Below, piece after piece: positions 1-9,190 of a stretch of DNA of 64,000 nt. Below the pieces are notes generated by a model that made no database searches, had not been told where the DNA came from, and worked only from the letters and a program-made list of their open reading frames with translations. The DNA is from Erythrobacter sp. (lineage in GTDB: Bacteria > Pseudomonadota > Alphaproteobacteria > Sphingomonadales > Sphingomonadaceae). The DNA lies in contig DAICXZ010000008.1 in NCBI GenBank assembly GCA_027311945.1, forward strand, positions 1 to 64,000, in the 5' to 3' direction. Every line of letters starts with the position of its first letter. The first letter of the stretch is position 1. The position numbers and the translations under genes are program-made.

Positions 1-27
1 ATATCGACCACCGGCTCCAGAGGCCGT

Positions 28-90
28 TCCATCGCCAGTGTCGCCCTCCGGTTCCGCTTCGCTCCACCTACGGCCGACACTGGCGATGGA
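28..90. repeat. 16-bp perfect inverted repeat near left edge
   Basis: TCCATCGCCAGTGTCG at 28-43 is repeated in reverse complement at 75-90, with 31 bases between. It lies downstream of the TonB-receptor gene and beyond that gene's own terminator. There is no T-run next to it, so it could be a dispersed palindromic element or the terminator of a gene to the left of the window. The sequence shows the repeat only; its role is unknown. Confidence 0.5.
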
Positions 91-157
91 GGCGTCAATG
101 CACTAACAATCCCCGCGGACCACTCGGTGGGGGCCGGTCACTTCTCTCCAAAAACGA

Positions 158-193
158 TATAAAAACGGCGGGCAAGGCAGGCTTGCCCGCCGT
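158..193 (-). terminator. Rho-independent terminator of the TonB-dependent receptor gene
   Basis: On the minus strand a perfect 12-bp stem (ACGGCGGGCAAG / CTTGCCCGCCGT, at 165-176 and 182-193) with a 5-base loop is followed directly by TTTTTATAT. It starts 8 bases after the receptor stop codon. This is a textbook intrinsic terminator. Confidence 0.85.
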
Positions 194-201
194 CACCTGC
201 T

Positions 202-2802
202 TCAGAACCCGGCGCGCAGGCCAACCGCGATCGTGCGTCCGATCGGGCTGTGCGCGTTGGGATCGAACGCAAGGTTGCCATTCTGTACGTATGGCGGGTC
301 GTTGTCGAAGATGTCCTGCACGTCGAGCGAGAAGGTAATGTTCTCGGCAAAGGCGAAGGGCTGCTCCAGCTTGTAGCGCAACGCCAGGTCGAACTCGGTA
401 TGCGCGGGCACATCCTGGATCGGCGTAACGGAATCGTTGTCGTAGCTGCCGTAGTGATTGACGAACACGGTGCCCGACAGACCGCCTACTTCCGCCCCGG
501 CATAGGCACGGGCGACGAAGGACGCCGGGTTGTTGATCGTGTCGAGCACGTCACGCAGCGGCGTGCCGGAGATGATCGTGCGTTCAAACGACAGGATCTT
601 GGTGGCGTTCACGCCCAGGCGCCACGAACCCCAGTCGGTGAAGCCTTCATAGCTGCCGATGAATTCGAGCCCGTCCGTCTTGTTCGCACCCAGGTTCACC
701 TTGCGCCCGTCGACGATTGCGAAGACGTCCTCCGCCGCGGCAGGCGGCGCGCTGAACAGGCCGCCGGCAACGATCTGGTTCACGAGATCGATCGGAGGGT
801 CCAGCGTGACGATCGTCGCCAGTTCGGGCTTCTGCAGCGCAAGGCGATCATTGCCCGGCGTGAAGATGCGGTTGGAATAGTCGACATTGTAGTAGGTGAC
901 CGACAGGCTGAGGCCTGGAACGCTATCAGGCTGCCAGTCGGCACCCACCGACCACGTGGTGGCCTCTTCCGGTTCCAGATCGGCATTTCCGCCGCGCAGG
1001 AACAGGACGTTGCGCTGCACATTGCTGCCGTCCACGAACTGCGTGTACTGGTTGAACGGCAGTCCCGTATCCGAAAGCGTCGGCGCACGGAACGAGGTGC
1101 CGTAACTGCCGCGCAGCGTCAGCGATTCCACCGGACGGAAGGTCACGCCGAGTTTCGGGTTCAGCGTGTCGCCGACGTCGTTGTAATCGTCGTAGCGCAC
1201 GGCCGCTGAAACGTTCAGTTCCGGGCCGTCCCCGCCAATGACCGGCACGAAGACCTCGCCAAAGACAGAGTTGATCGTGCGGTCGAAATCGCTCTGGAAA
1301 GGGGCGAGATCCTGGAAATTGATTTCCTGCCGGGACGCGCCCAGCGCCAGGCGGATTTCGCCTGCAGGAAGGCTGGTGACCGGCCCGTCAACCGAAACGC
1401 CGTATTCGTGGATGCCGTAATTGGTGTCCACGCGGAAACTGCCACCGGCTATGGCCGCGATGGTGGCGGGGTTGTTGTTGCCGGTGGAACTGAACGGGTT
1501 GAAAGCCGTGTCCGGATCGGTGTCGGCCAGCGCTGCGGTCAACGCGGCATTGTCGATCTGGCGGTTGAACGAACGTTCCTTGTCGTGACCATAGGCGTAG
1601 AAAACGTTGCCCGACCAGTCGGCGCCGAGCTGCGCATTCAGCCCACCCGTGATGTGATAGGCTTGCTGGGAGGAGACGGTCCGCTCGAATCCCAACTCGT
1701 TCAGGAACGAATAGGATACTGTAACGCGCTCCCCCGGTGCGCCCGGATTGACATAGAAGGGGTTGCTCGTCGGCACATCGAACTGTGCTGCGAGCGCGCT
1801 GGCGGCCAGAACGCCGTCACGTTCCGCGTAGAAACCCTGCGCATAGAATTCGATGGTGGAGGTGATTTCCTGCTCGAACGTTGCAGCCGCGCTGTAGCGT
1901 TCCTGTGCCGGAAGGGCGCCCGCGCCGAGGTAGGCGCTCTGCAGGTTGCGTGTGCCCGCAGTGAAATCGCCCGCCGTCAGGTTCTCGCCATCGCCCGTGG
2001 GGACAGCGTAGGTGACACCGCCGACCGTTACGTTACCCGGCGCTGCGTTTGCGGAGCGCAGGTCCGGCCCGCCGAACGGCCGCAGATCGTCGGTGTAGAA
2101 ATCGCGATCCGCCGCGAACAAAATTCCGCGATCGTTATACTCGCCTGCCACCATGATCGACCCGGTGTCCCAGGTTTTTCCGAGCACGAGGCCAGCCTGG
2201 TATTCCTCGAAGCCATCGGCGAACTTGACCCGGCCCATCGCCTCGGCCCCGTCAAAGTTCTTGCGCAGCAGTATGTTCACCACGCCGCCCACCGCGTCCG
2301 AACCATAAATGCCGGAGCTGCCATCGGCCAGCACTTCAAGCCGCGCGATTGCCATCGTCGGTATAACCGATGGATCGAAGAACTGGCTCTGTGTGCCAGC
2401 TGCAGGCAGGCGCCTTCCGTCAAGCAGGGTCAGCGTGGATTCCGTTCCCAGCCCCCTCAGGTTGATACCGGTGCCGAACGTGCGGTTGGCGTTCTGGTTG
2501 TTGGCCGAAGTGAACGAGGCATCGGTCGCGCCGAAGTTGAAGACCTGTGGCAGTTCCGAAAGCAGTTCGGTCGTGGTCGAGGCCGAGCTTGCCTCGATAT
2601 CCTCACGTCCCAGCCCGATCACCGGCGAGCCGGTTGGCTCGATACCGCGGATGCGGCTGCCGGTAACGACAATCGCCGTCTGCGCGTCTTGCTCAATCCC
2701 CGCGTCCGCATCCTGAGCCAGTGCCGCAACCGGCAGGCACAGGGCAACCATCGAGCCACTTCCAAGCAGGGCACCGAATTTCGACTTGATCTTCCTACGC
2801 AT
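202..2802 (-). CDS. TonB-dependent outer-membrane receptor
   Basis: This is an 866-residue outer-membrane receptor of the TonB-dependent family, which uses TonB/ExbBD energy to import a scarce ligand. The start at 2802 is chosen because GGGAGGAAG sits just upstream and the protein then opens with a clean signal peptide (residues 1-29, ending AALA before Gln30). A plug domain follows, with a TonB-box-like TAIVVTGSRI near residues 40-50 and the plug motifs NLRGLG, LLDGRR and GIYGSDAVGGVVNI. The C-terminal barrel ends in Phe (GLRAGF), as outer-membrane proteins do. It resembles the large sphingomonad/Caulobacter receptors used for sugars, peptides or plant compounds, but the ligand cannot be read from sequence and no partner enzyme genes lie next to it. 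It is monocistronic with its own terminator. A cluster of palindromes upstream suggests control by a repressor. Confidence 0.93.
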   Translation of the reverse strand: MRRKIKSKFGALLGSGSMVALCLPVAALAQDADAGIEQDAQTAIVVTGSRIRGIEPTGSPVIGLGREDIEASSASTTTELLSELPQVFNFGATDASFTSANNQNANRTFGTGINLRGLGTESTLTLLDGRRLPAAGTQSQFFDPSVIPTMAIARLEVLADGSSGIYGSDAVGGVVNILLRKNFDGAEAMGRVKFADGFEEYQAGLVLGKTWDTGSIMVAGEYNDRGILFAADRDFYTDDLRPFGGPDLRSANAAPGNVTVGGVTYAVPTGDGENLTAGDFTAGTRNLQSAYLGAGALPAQERYSAAATFEQEITSTIEFYAQGFYAERDGVLAASALAAQFDVPTSNPFYVNPGAPGERVTVSYSFLNELGFERTVSSQQAYHITGGLNAQLGADWSGNVFYAYGHDKERSFNRQIDNAALTAALADTDPDTAFNPFSSTGNNNPATIAAIAGGSFRVDTNYGIHEYGVSVDGPVTSLPAGEIRLALGASRQEINFQDLAPFQSDFDRTINSVFGEVFVPVIGGDGPELNVSAAVRYDDYNDVGDTLNPKLGVTFRPVESLTLRGSYGTSFRAPTLSDTGLPFNQYTQFVDGSNVQRNVLFLRGGNADLEPEEATTWSVGADWQPDSVPGLSLSVTYYNVDYSNRIFTPGNDRLALQKPELATIVTLDPPIDLVNQIVAGGLFSAPPAAAEDVFAIVDGRKVNLGANKTDGLEFIGSYEGFTDWGSWRLGVNATKILSFERTIISGTPLRDVLDTINNPASFVARAYAGAEVGGLSGTVFVNHYGSYDNDSVTPIQDVPAHTEFDLALRYKLEQPFAFAENITFSLDVQDIFDNDPPYVQNGNLAFDPNAHSPIGRTIAVGLRAGF

Positions 2803-2896
2803 GAATTCTTCCTCCCAACAGGCCGCGCTATCTGACGGGCCAATTTGGAGGTCGCATCTCTCGATTGGTTCGCGAAAAACAAGTGACAACTGTTCA

Positions 2897-2913
2897 ACAA
2901 TATTGTCGACAAT
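2897..2913. promoter_or_regulatory. Overlapping palindromes upstream of the TonB receptor (candidate operator)
   Basis: ACAATATTGT (2897-2906) is a perfect palindrome and overlaps a second perfect one, ATTGTCGACAAT (2902-2913). They lie about 95-110 bases upstream of the receptor start. Shapes of the form ATTGT-N2-ACAAT are typical of GntR/FadR- or LacI-type operators. Binding by a substrate-responsive repressor is inferred. Confidence 0.4.
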
Positions 2914-3012
2914 CTGACGGGTGCCTGGCTTGGTCTTCAATCGGTCAGAAAATGAAACTTGCGCGTCCCGTATACCTCAGGAGCGGCAGGCTGATGGGAG
3001 TCAGGCAGTCCC

Positions 3013-4236
3013 TCAATCGCGCAACCACAGCTCATGCGCGTCGATCCGCAGCTTCGTGATCGCCCGCTGCGCATCGGTGCGCGCCACCACTTCGGCGCTG
3101 AAGGCATCGTGAACCATACGCTCGCCCAGCAGCAAATCCGCCAGGCCTATCTCGCCCAGCTCGTTGCCCCGGCGCAGTTTCACCAACACCTCCATCTGCG
3201 CGGATAGGCTCTCGCGGGCGCGTTGCCAGGCCGACAGGCGGAAGCGCGCTTCGGCAAGGTCGGCGCTGGCCATCTCGTCCACCGCGAACCGCGCCAGCCG
3301 CTCATCGGCCAATGCCGCGCTGGCCGATGATCCCGCTTCGTCGGCCAAAGCAGAGCGATGACGTCCGCCGAGCGGCATCGAGAAGACCAGCCCTGCCCCC
3401 TGCTCCTCGCCGCCGCGTTCCGAGAACAGGCGCACGCCAATCGAAGGGTCGGCCACCCGGTCCAGCCTTAGCCGGTCGGCATAGGCGGCGGCGCGGCGGG
3501 CCTCGGCCTCAGCGGCGGCGATCTCGTGGCTGTTGGCGATGATCTGGTCGCGATAGTCGGCAAGCGCGGCCTCGGCCATTGCAGGCGGCGGGATCGCGGG
3601 GGCCTCGGCGGGCAGCGGCAGCGAGGGAAACTGCGCACCCAGCCGCGCCTGCGCCAGGTCGGCGCGCCCGGTGGACTGTTCGGCCCTGATCCGCGCCGCG
3701 CCGAGCGCCGCTCGCGCCTGATCGGCCTCCAGCTGCGGCGCATCTCCCAGCTCCACGCGCCGCGTCACTGCCGCCAGCGCCTGCTCGAAGTTCGTGACCG
3801 CTTGCCGGTCGACCTCGGCTTCGGCGGAGGCGCCGAGCCAGTCCCACCAGTAGCCCGCCAGCAAGAGCGCCGCCTGATGGCGCACGTCTTCAGCCATGTT
3901 CTCGGCAACATCAACCGCATGAGCCCCGATCTCGCGGTCGAGCCGGGCCTTGCCGGGCAGGCGAACGGGGCGGGTGAGCTGCGTGTCGAACTCGTCGAAG
4001 GTGCCTTCGCGGTCGATGGTGCGGTGGCTGTAGCTGCCCGAGACGGTGACTTCATGCGGGCCGACCGCGCGGGCATCGGCACCGGCGCGGGTTGCGGCAA
4101 GGCGCTCGCGGGCAGCGGCGACTGCGGGGTGGTCGACCAACGCGCCGGCGACGGCGGCTTCGTCGGGAAGGCCCGGCTCCGCCGCCAGCGGTGCGGCGAG
4201 AGCAAGCGCCAGGAGAGGCAGCGTGAACAAGCGCAT
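3013..4236 (-). CDS. Outer-membrane efflux protein of heavy-metal RND system (CzcC/TolC family)
   Basis: A 407-residue TolC-family outer-membrane channel, last gene of a minus-strand tripartite efflux operon. The start at 4236 is preceded by GGGAGGG and gives a signal peptide (MRLFTLPLLALALAAPLAA). The rest is alanine-rich coiled-coil typical of the two OEP repeats. The gene begins one base after the RND pump gene ends, so the two are surely translated together. By position it is the exit duct for the adaptor/pump pair upstream. The exported metal or compound cannot be told from this subunit. Confidence 0.85.
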   Translation of the reverse strand: MRLFTLPLLALALAAPLAAEPGLPDEAAVAGALVDHPAVAAARERLAATRAGADARAVGPHEVTVSGSYSHRTIDREGTFDEFDTQLTRPVRLPGKARLDREIGAHAVDVAENMAEDVRHQAALLLAGYWWDWLGASAEAEVDRQAVTNFEQALAAVTRRVELGDAPQLEADQARAALGAARIRAEQSTGRADLAQARLGAQFPSLPLPAEAPAIPPPAMAEAALADYRDQIIANSHEIAAAEAEARRAAAYADRLRLDRVADPSIGVRLFSERGGEEQGAGLVFSMPLGGRHRSALADEAGSSASAALADERLARFAVDEMASADLAEARFRLSAWQRARESLSAQMEVLVKLRRGNELGEIGLADLLLGERMVHDAFSAEVVARTDAQRAITKLRIDAHELWLRD

Positions 4237-4237
4237 G

Positions 4238-7200
4238 TTATCGGCCCTCCCTTGTGGCCTGGGCAAGATCGCCCGCCTCGCGTTCGGCGCGGCTTTCGCC
4301 GAAGCGTTCGTAGAGAATGGGCAGCATGATGAGCGTAAGCAGCGTGGCAGAGACCAGCCCGCCGATCACCACGATGGCGAGCGGCTTCTGGATTTCCGAA
4401 CCCGGCCCCGTTGCAAACAGCAGCGGGACAAGGCCGAAGGCGGCGACCGAAGCGGTCATCAGCACAGGCCGCAGCCGCCGCTCTGCTCCGCGCCGCACCG
4501 CATCGGGCAGCGTCATTCCGCCTTCGCGCAGCTGCCGGATGTAGGTCACCATCACCAGCCCGTTGAGCACGGCGATACCGAGCAGCGCGATGAAGCCGAC
4601 CGAGGCCGGAACCGACAGATATTCGCCCGACAAGGCCAGCGCGATCATCCCGCCGACCATGGCAAAGGGGATGTTGAGCAGGATCAGCACCGAGGCCCTG
4701 AGCGAACCGAGCGTCAGGTAGAGGATCGCGAAGATCAGCAGGATCGAGATCGGCAGCACCACCGCCAAGCGGGCGCTGGCGCGCTGCTGGTTTTCGAACT
4801 GCCCACCCCAGACCAGCCGATAGCCGGGCGGAAGCGGCACGTTGGCGGCGATGTCGGCGCGCGCCTCCTCGACATAGCCGACCAGATCGCGCCCGGTGAC
4901 GAAGGCCTGCACCATGGCATAGCGCGAGCCGTTCTCGTGTTCGAGCTTCACCGGACCTTCGGTGCGGGTGATCCGGGCCACGTCGCTGGCGCGCACGAGC
5001 TGGCCCGAAGGTGCGCGGTAGAGCTGGTCGGCAAACACCTGCGGGCTCGCCTCGCGCATCCCGTCGGCGCGCAGCATGATCGGCACACGGCGCACGCCCT
5101 CGGCCACCACTCCCGCATCCACGCCTTCGACCTGCGCGCGCATCATATCCTGCACATCGCTCACCGGCATGCCGAGCCGCCCGGCGGCCACACGGTCGAT
5201 ATCGAGCTGGAGGTAGTCGACCTGATCGTTGGCCACGGTCATGGCTTCGCTGGTGCCGTCGAGCATCTCCAGCCGGGCCTGAATCTCGCCTGAGAGGCGG
5301 GAAAGCTCGTTCAGATCGGGGCCGAACAGCTTGATCGCCAGATCGCCGCGCGCGCCGGTGAGCATCTCGGAGGTGCGCATGTCGATCGGCTGGGTGAAGC
5401 TCGGCTCGATGCCGGGGAAGCGCGCCATCACCCGGCGCAGCTGGTCGACCAGCCATTCCTTGTCCTGCACCCGCCATTCCTCGCGCGGCTTCAGCTGGAG
5501 GAAGCCATCGCTTTCGTTAAGGCCCATCGGGTCGAGCCCAAGCTCGTCAGAGCCGACGCGCATAATGATCGCCTCAACCTCGGGCACTTCGGCCATGATC
5601 GCGCGCTGCGCCGCGAGATCGCCCTCGATCGAATGGTCGAGCGAGATCGAGGGCAGCTTGGCGAACTGCATCACCACCGAGCCTTCGTCCATCACCGGCA
5701 GGAAGGTCTTTCCGGTCACCGTATAGGCAAAGGCCGTCAGCCCCAGCGACAGCCCGGCGATCCCGAACACCCACTTCTTGCGCGAGAACGAGCCAGCGAG
5801 CGCACTCGCATAGCGGGGCGACAACTTGCGCATCAGCCACGGCTCATGCGTGCCGGCCTTCACCTTGAGCAGGTAGAACGACAGCACCGGAATCAGCGTG
5901 AGCGAGAGCAGCAAGGCCGATGCCAGCGCCAGCACGATGGTGAGCGCGACGGGCGAGAACAGCTTGCCTTCGAGCCCCTCCAGAGTCAGCAGCGGCAGGA
6001 ACACGATAGCAATGATCGCCAGCCCCGAAGCGACGGGCTTCGCCACCTCGGCGGTCGCGACGAACACGTTGTGCAGCTTGCTGCTCCTGACGTGGTCTTC
6101 GTCGGACAGCCGCTCGACGATGTTTTCCACCACCACCACGGCCCCATCGACCAGCATCCCGACCGCGATGGCAAGGCCGCCAAGGCTCATCAGATTGGCC
6201 GTGAGTCCAATCGAGCGCATGAAGATGAAAGTAAGCAATGCCGACATTGGCAGCGCCAAGGCCACGATCACCGAGGCGCGTACGTCGCCGAGGAACAGCA
6301 ACAGCAGGATCACCACCAGCAGCGTCGCTTCAAGCAGCGCGCTCTCCACCGTGCCGACTGCGCTGCCGATCAGGTTGGAGCGGTCATAGAACGGGGCGAC
6401 GCTCATGCCCTCGGGCAAGGTCGCCTCGATCTCGGCGAGGCGTTCTTTCACCCCGGCCACCACCTTGGAGGCATCTGCCCCGCGCAGGCCGATCACCAGC
6501 CCCTGCACCGCCTCGCCCGTACCGTTCTTGGTGACAGCGCCGTAGCGGGTGAGGCTGCCCATGCGCACCTGCGCGATATCGCCGATGCGGATTGCCCCGC
6601 CCGCCCCGGTGCGAACGACAGTGTTGGCGAGATCGTCAAGCGTGCGGATCGCGCCGGTGGAGCGCACGATCAGCGCCTCTTCGCCCGTGGTGAGGCGGCC
6701 TGCGCCATCGTTGCGGTTGCCAGTATCAATGGCGGCTGCAAGGTCGGCGGTGCTGAGGCCCGCCGCCGCCAGTGCGGCATTGTCGGGGGCGACCTCGAAG
6801 GTCTCGACAAAGCCGCCGAGCGCGTTGACATCCGCCACACCCGGCACCGTGCGCAGCGCGGGGCGGACGATCCAGTCAAGCACGCGGCGCTTTTCCGCCA
6901 GGCTCTGCGGGCCTTCGAGCGTGAACATGTACATGTCCGACAGCGGGGTGGAGATCGGGGCCATGCCGCCCTGAACCGTGGGCGGCAGATCGGCCATCAC
7001 CGCAGTCAGACGTTCGGCAACCTGCTGGCGCGCCCAGTAAATGTCGGTGCCGTCGGCGAAGTCGATGGTGATATCGGCAATCGCATATTTGGCGACCGAG
7101 CGCAGCACGCTCTGGTCGGGGATGCCGAGCATCTCCATCTCGATGGGCGTGATGACGCGGGTTTCCACCTCCTCGGGCGTCATGCCGGGGGCCTTGAGGA

Positions 7201-7348
7201 TGATCTTCACCTGCGTGGTGCTGATATCGGGGAAAGCGTCGATCGGCAGGGTGGCGAAGGCCCAGGCACCGATCCCCGCCAGCACAGTGGCAAGGCCGAT
7301 AACGGCGAGGCGCAGGTCGAGCGCTTTTTCGGTCAGCTGGCGCAGCAT
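4238..7348 (-). CDS. Heavy-metal-type RND efflux pump (CzcA/CusA family)
   Basis: A 1036-residue inner-membrane RND permease. The start at 7348 gives MLRQLTEKALDLR, the usual N-terminus of HME-type pumps. The transmembrane-4 signature GMLVDGAVVVVEN and repeated membrane segments around residues 330-520 and 860-1020 mark the two halves. The LVDGAVVVVEN form matches heavy-metal efflux pumps rather than the DD form of drug pumps, but it does not distinguish copper/silver from zinc/cobalt/cadmium export. It lies between the adaptor and channel genes (4-base and 1-base gaps) and is divergent from a two-component system that probably controls it. The adaptor carries a frameshift, so the pump may not be functional in this strain. 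Confidence 0.92.
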   Translation of the reverse strand: MLRQLTEKALDLRLAVIGLATVLAGIGAWAFATLPIDAFPDISTTQVKIILKAPGMTPEEVETRVITPIEMEMLGIPDQSVLRSVAKYAIADITIDFADGTDIYWARQQVAERLTAVMADLPPTVQGGMAPISTPLSDMYMFTLEGPQSLAEKRRVLDWIVRPALRTVPGVADVNALGGFVETFEVAPDNAALAAAGLSTADLAAAIDTGNRNDGAGRLTTGEEALIVRSTGAIRTLDDLANTVVRTGAGGAIRIGDIAQVRMGSLTRYGAVTKNGTGEAVQGLVIGLRGADASKVVAGVKERLAEIEATLPEGMSVAPFYDRSNLIGSAVGTVESALLEATLLVVILLLLFLGDVRASVIVALALPMSALLTFIFMRSIGLTANLMSLGGLAIAVGMLVDGAVVVVENIVERLSDEDHVRSSKLHNVFVATAEVAKPVASGLAIIAIVFLPLLTLEGLEGKLFSPVALTIVLALASALLLSLTLIPVLSFYLLKVKAGTHEPWLMRKLSPRYASALAGSFSRKKWVFGIAGLSLGLTAFAYTVTGKTFLPVMDEGSVVMQFAKLPSISLDHSIEGDLAAQRAIMAEVPEVEAIIMRVGSDELGLDPMGLNESDGFLQLKPREEWRVQDKEWLVDQLRRVMARFPGIEPSFTQPIDMRTSEMLTGARGDLAIKLFGPDLNELSRLSGEIQARLEMLDGTSEAMTVANDQVDYLQLDIDRVAAGRLGMPVSDVQDMMRAQVEGVDAGVVAEGVRRVPIMLRADGMREASPQVFADQLYRAPSGQLVRASDVARITRTEGPVKLEHENGSRYAMVQAFVTGRDLVGYVEEARADIAANVPLPPGYRLVWGGQFENQQRASARLAVVLPISILLIFAILYLTLGSLRASVLILLNIPFAMVGGMIALALSGEYLSVPASVGFIALLGIAVLNGLVMVTYIRQLREGGMTLPDAVRRGAERRLRPVLMTASVAAFGLVPLLFATGPGSEIQKPLAIVVIGGLVSATLLTLIMLPILYERFGESRAEREAGDLAQATREGR

Positions 7349-7352
7349 CGGT

Positions 7353-8430
7353 CTACTCCGCTGTCGCCTTGAGTTCGGCAATGCCGCTGGTGGCGACGAC
7401 TTCGCCCGCCTTCAGCCCTTCGGACAGCACCGTGCGGTCGCCCGCTTCGGCCAGCACCGTCACGGCACGCGGTTTGAAGCCTTCGCCGCTGCGCACGAAG
7501 ACGGTGGGCACGCCGCCAATCCGGGTGATCGCACGGCTCGGCACCGACACGCCCTCCTCGCTCGCGGAGCCGATGATGACCGCCATCACATTCTGGCCGG
7601 ACACGAGGCCGGGTGCGGCGCCGATGCTGGCCTTGGCCATCACCGAGCGGGTTTCCGGGTCAATCGACGGGGCGACCGAGACGATCTGGCCGCCCACGGT
7701 CAGCATGTCACCGCCATCCTGCGGCAGACGCACCTCGATGGCCATGCCGGGGCGGACCGCGCGGGCGAGCCGTTCGGGCAAGGCGAGGTCGATCTGGTAG
7801 CTGCTGGTTGCCTCGATCACGAAGGGGGCGCTCATCAGGTCGACCGGGCCGCCGGTTTCCACTCCGACATGCGCCACCCGCCCGCCAATCGGCGCGCGCA
7901 GCGTCATCGTGCCGTCCGGGCCCGCCCCCCGCAAGCGAGACGAGGCGGCGATTCTCGGAAGATGTGACCCGCGCCTGTTCAAGCCGCGCGCGCGCTTCGT
8001 CGGCGCGGGCCTGGGCGATAATGCCCTCCTCGGCCAGTTGCCCGAGGCGCGCGGCCTGCGCCTCCGCCAACCGGACCTCGCTGTTGGCGCGCGCCAGATC
8101 GGCCCCGATGCGCAAGGGTTCTGCCGCACGCACTATCGCCAGCGGCTGCCCGCGCGAAACGCCCTGCCCCTCGATCACGAACACCCGTACCGCCGCACCC
8201 GGAAAAGGCGAGGTGACGGCCACGCGCGCTTCTGGCGGCAAGGTCACCGTACCCGGCACGGTGCCAAGCGGCTGCGAACTGGTGGCCTCGGCTGTCGCGG
8301 TCTCGATCTTCGGAGCCTCGGCGGCGGGGGCAGGCTCAACCACTGCATCAGCAGGAGCCTCATCGGAGCACCCCGGCAGGGCGACTATCGCGATCAGAGC
8401 GGCGAGCGGGAGGAGGCGGTGCGGTTCCAT
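7353..8430 (-). pseudogene. Frameshifted periplasmic adaptor (membrane fusion protein) of the heavy-metal RND pump
   Basis: This encodes the adaptor of the tripartite pump but is split over two frames. The first part starts at 8430 with a lipoprotein signal (LPGC lipobox), then the lipoyl-like half (SPFPGAAVRVFVIEGQGV) and an alpha-helical hairpin ending ENRRLVSLAGG. The expected continuation, AGPDGTMTLRAPIGGRVAHVG, is found only in another frame and runs to a stop at 7353. The two frames join cleanly if one base is added in the C6/G6 tract at 7925-7930. Either the strain has lost the adaptor by a homopolymer slip, or this is a sequencing error. The intact protein would be about 359 residues. 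The reading frames on both sides look conserved, so any inactivation is recent. Confidence 0.8.
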
Positions 8431-8453
8431 GCCCCGCGATGTGCGCGGTCAAG

Positions 8454-8490
8454 CTGACAACAACTTGTCAGACTGGCAGCTTCTTGTCAG
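8454..8490. promoter_or_regulatory. Three TTGTCAG half-sites between the metal-efflux operon and the two-component genes
   Basis: CTGACAA (8454-8460) faces TTGTCAG (8465-8471) as a 7-bp inverted repeat with a CAAC spacer, and a third TTGTCAG lies at 8484-8490 in direct orientation, 19 bases on. The group sits in the divergent gap 24-60 bases upstream of the adaptor start and 44-80 bases upstream of the response-regulator start. Repeated half-sites at this place fit binding by the OmpR-family regulator encoded next door (inference). Confidence 0.5.
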
Positions 8491-8533
8491 CTTGATCGCG
8501 CATTCGCCCCATGGTCGGTGCAGGAGACAAACA

Positions 8534-9190
8534 ATGCGCGTGCTGCTGGTGGAGGATGACCCGGAACTGGGCCGCAGGCTTGGCGACCGGCTGCGCGCTG
8601 CCGACTATGCCGTCGACCTCGCCACCAATGCCACAGAAGCTCGCCACTGGCCCGATCTCGACCGGATGGCAGCGATCATCCTCGACCTCGGCCTGCCCGA
8701 CGGCGACGGCATCGATCTGCTGAAAGCCTGGCGCAGCGAACGCATCGGCTGCCCGATCCTGATCCTCACCGCGCGCGGAAGCTGGCAGGACAAGGTCGAA
8801 GGCCTCAACGCCGGGGCCGACGACTTCGTGGTCAAGCCGGTGCGGTTCGAGGAGTTGCAGGCGCGCCTTCACTCGCTATCACGCCGCCATCTCGGCAAGC
8901 GCGACTCGGCGCTGGAGGTAAATGGCTTGCGGCTCGATCCTGTCGGAAGGACGGTGGACGATCACGGCACGCCAGTTGCCCTCAGCCGCAAGGAGTTCGG
9001 GCTGCTGCACCTGTTCATGCGCCGCGCCGGGCAAGTCCTGCCGCAGGGCGACATCCTCGAAGACCTCTATGATCTGGAGGCCGAGCGCGAACTGAATACG
9101 GTCGAGGTGCTGATCGGCCGCTTGCGGCGCAAGATCGGCCGCGACCGGATCAGCACCATTCGCGGCATGGGCTACAGGTTCGAGAAATGA
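8534..9190 (+). CDS. OmpR/PhoB-family response regulator
   Basis: A 218-residue two-component response regulator. The receiver domain shows the acidic pair Glu7-Asp8-Asp9, the phosphoacceptor Asp51 in LDLGLPDGDG, Thr in LILTARG and the conserved Lys in VVKP. The C-terminal half is a winged helix (LSRKEFGLLHLFM ... NTVEVLIGRLRRKI ... TIRGMGYRF). GGAG at 8523 precedes the ATG. Its stop overlaps the kinase start by four bases (ATGA), so the pair is co-translated. It is divergent from the heavy-metal efflux operon, whose regulation is its likely job. It resembles QseB/PmrA/CopR-type regulators; the exact signal is unknown. Confidence 0.93.
   Translation: MRVLLVEDDPELGRRLGDRLRAADYAVDLATNATEARHWPDLDRMAAIILDLGLPDGDGIDLLKAWRSERIGCPILILTARGSWQDKVEGLNAGADDFVVKPVRFEELQARLHSLSRRHLGKRDSALEVNGLRLDPVGRTVDDHGTPVALSRKEFGLLHLFMRRAGQVLPQGDILEDLYDLEAERELNTVEVLIGRLRRKIGRDRISTIRGMGYRFEK

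Noticed and set aside
2803-2940. Upstream extension of the TonB receptor by 46 residues
   Set aside because: It would place the signal peptide inside the protein; the ATG at 2802 has a strong GGGAGGAAG site.
3765-5477. A 570-codon minus-strand frame across the channel/pump gene border
   Set aside because: It is another frame of the efflux genes with Arg/Ala-rich low-complexity translation.
5633-7372. A 579-codon plus-strand frame opposite the RND pump
   Set aside because: Antisense shadow of the pump gene, with no ribosome-binding site and no recognisable motif.
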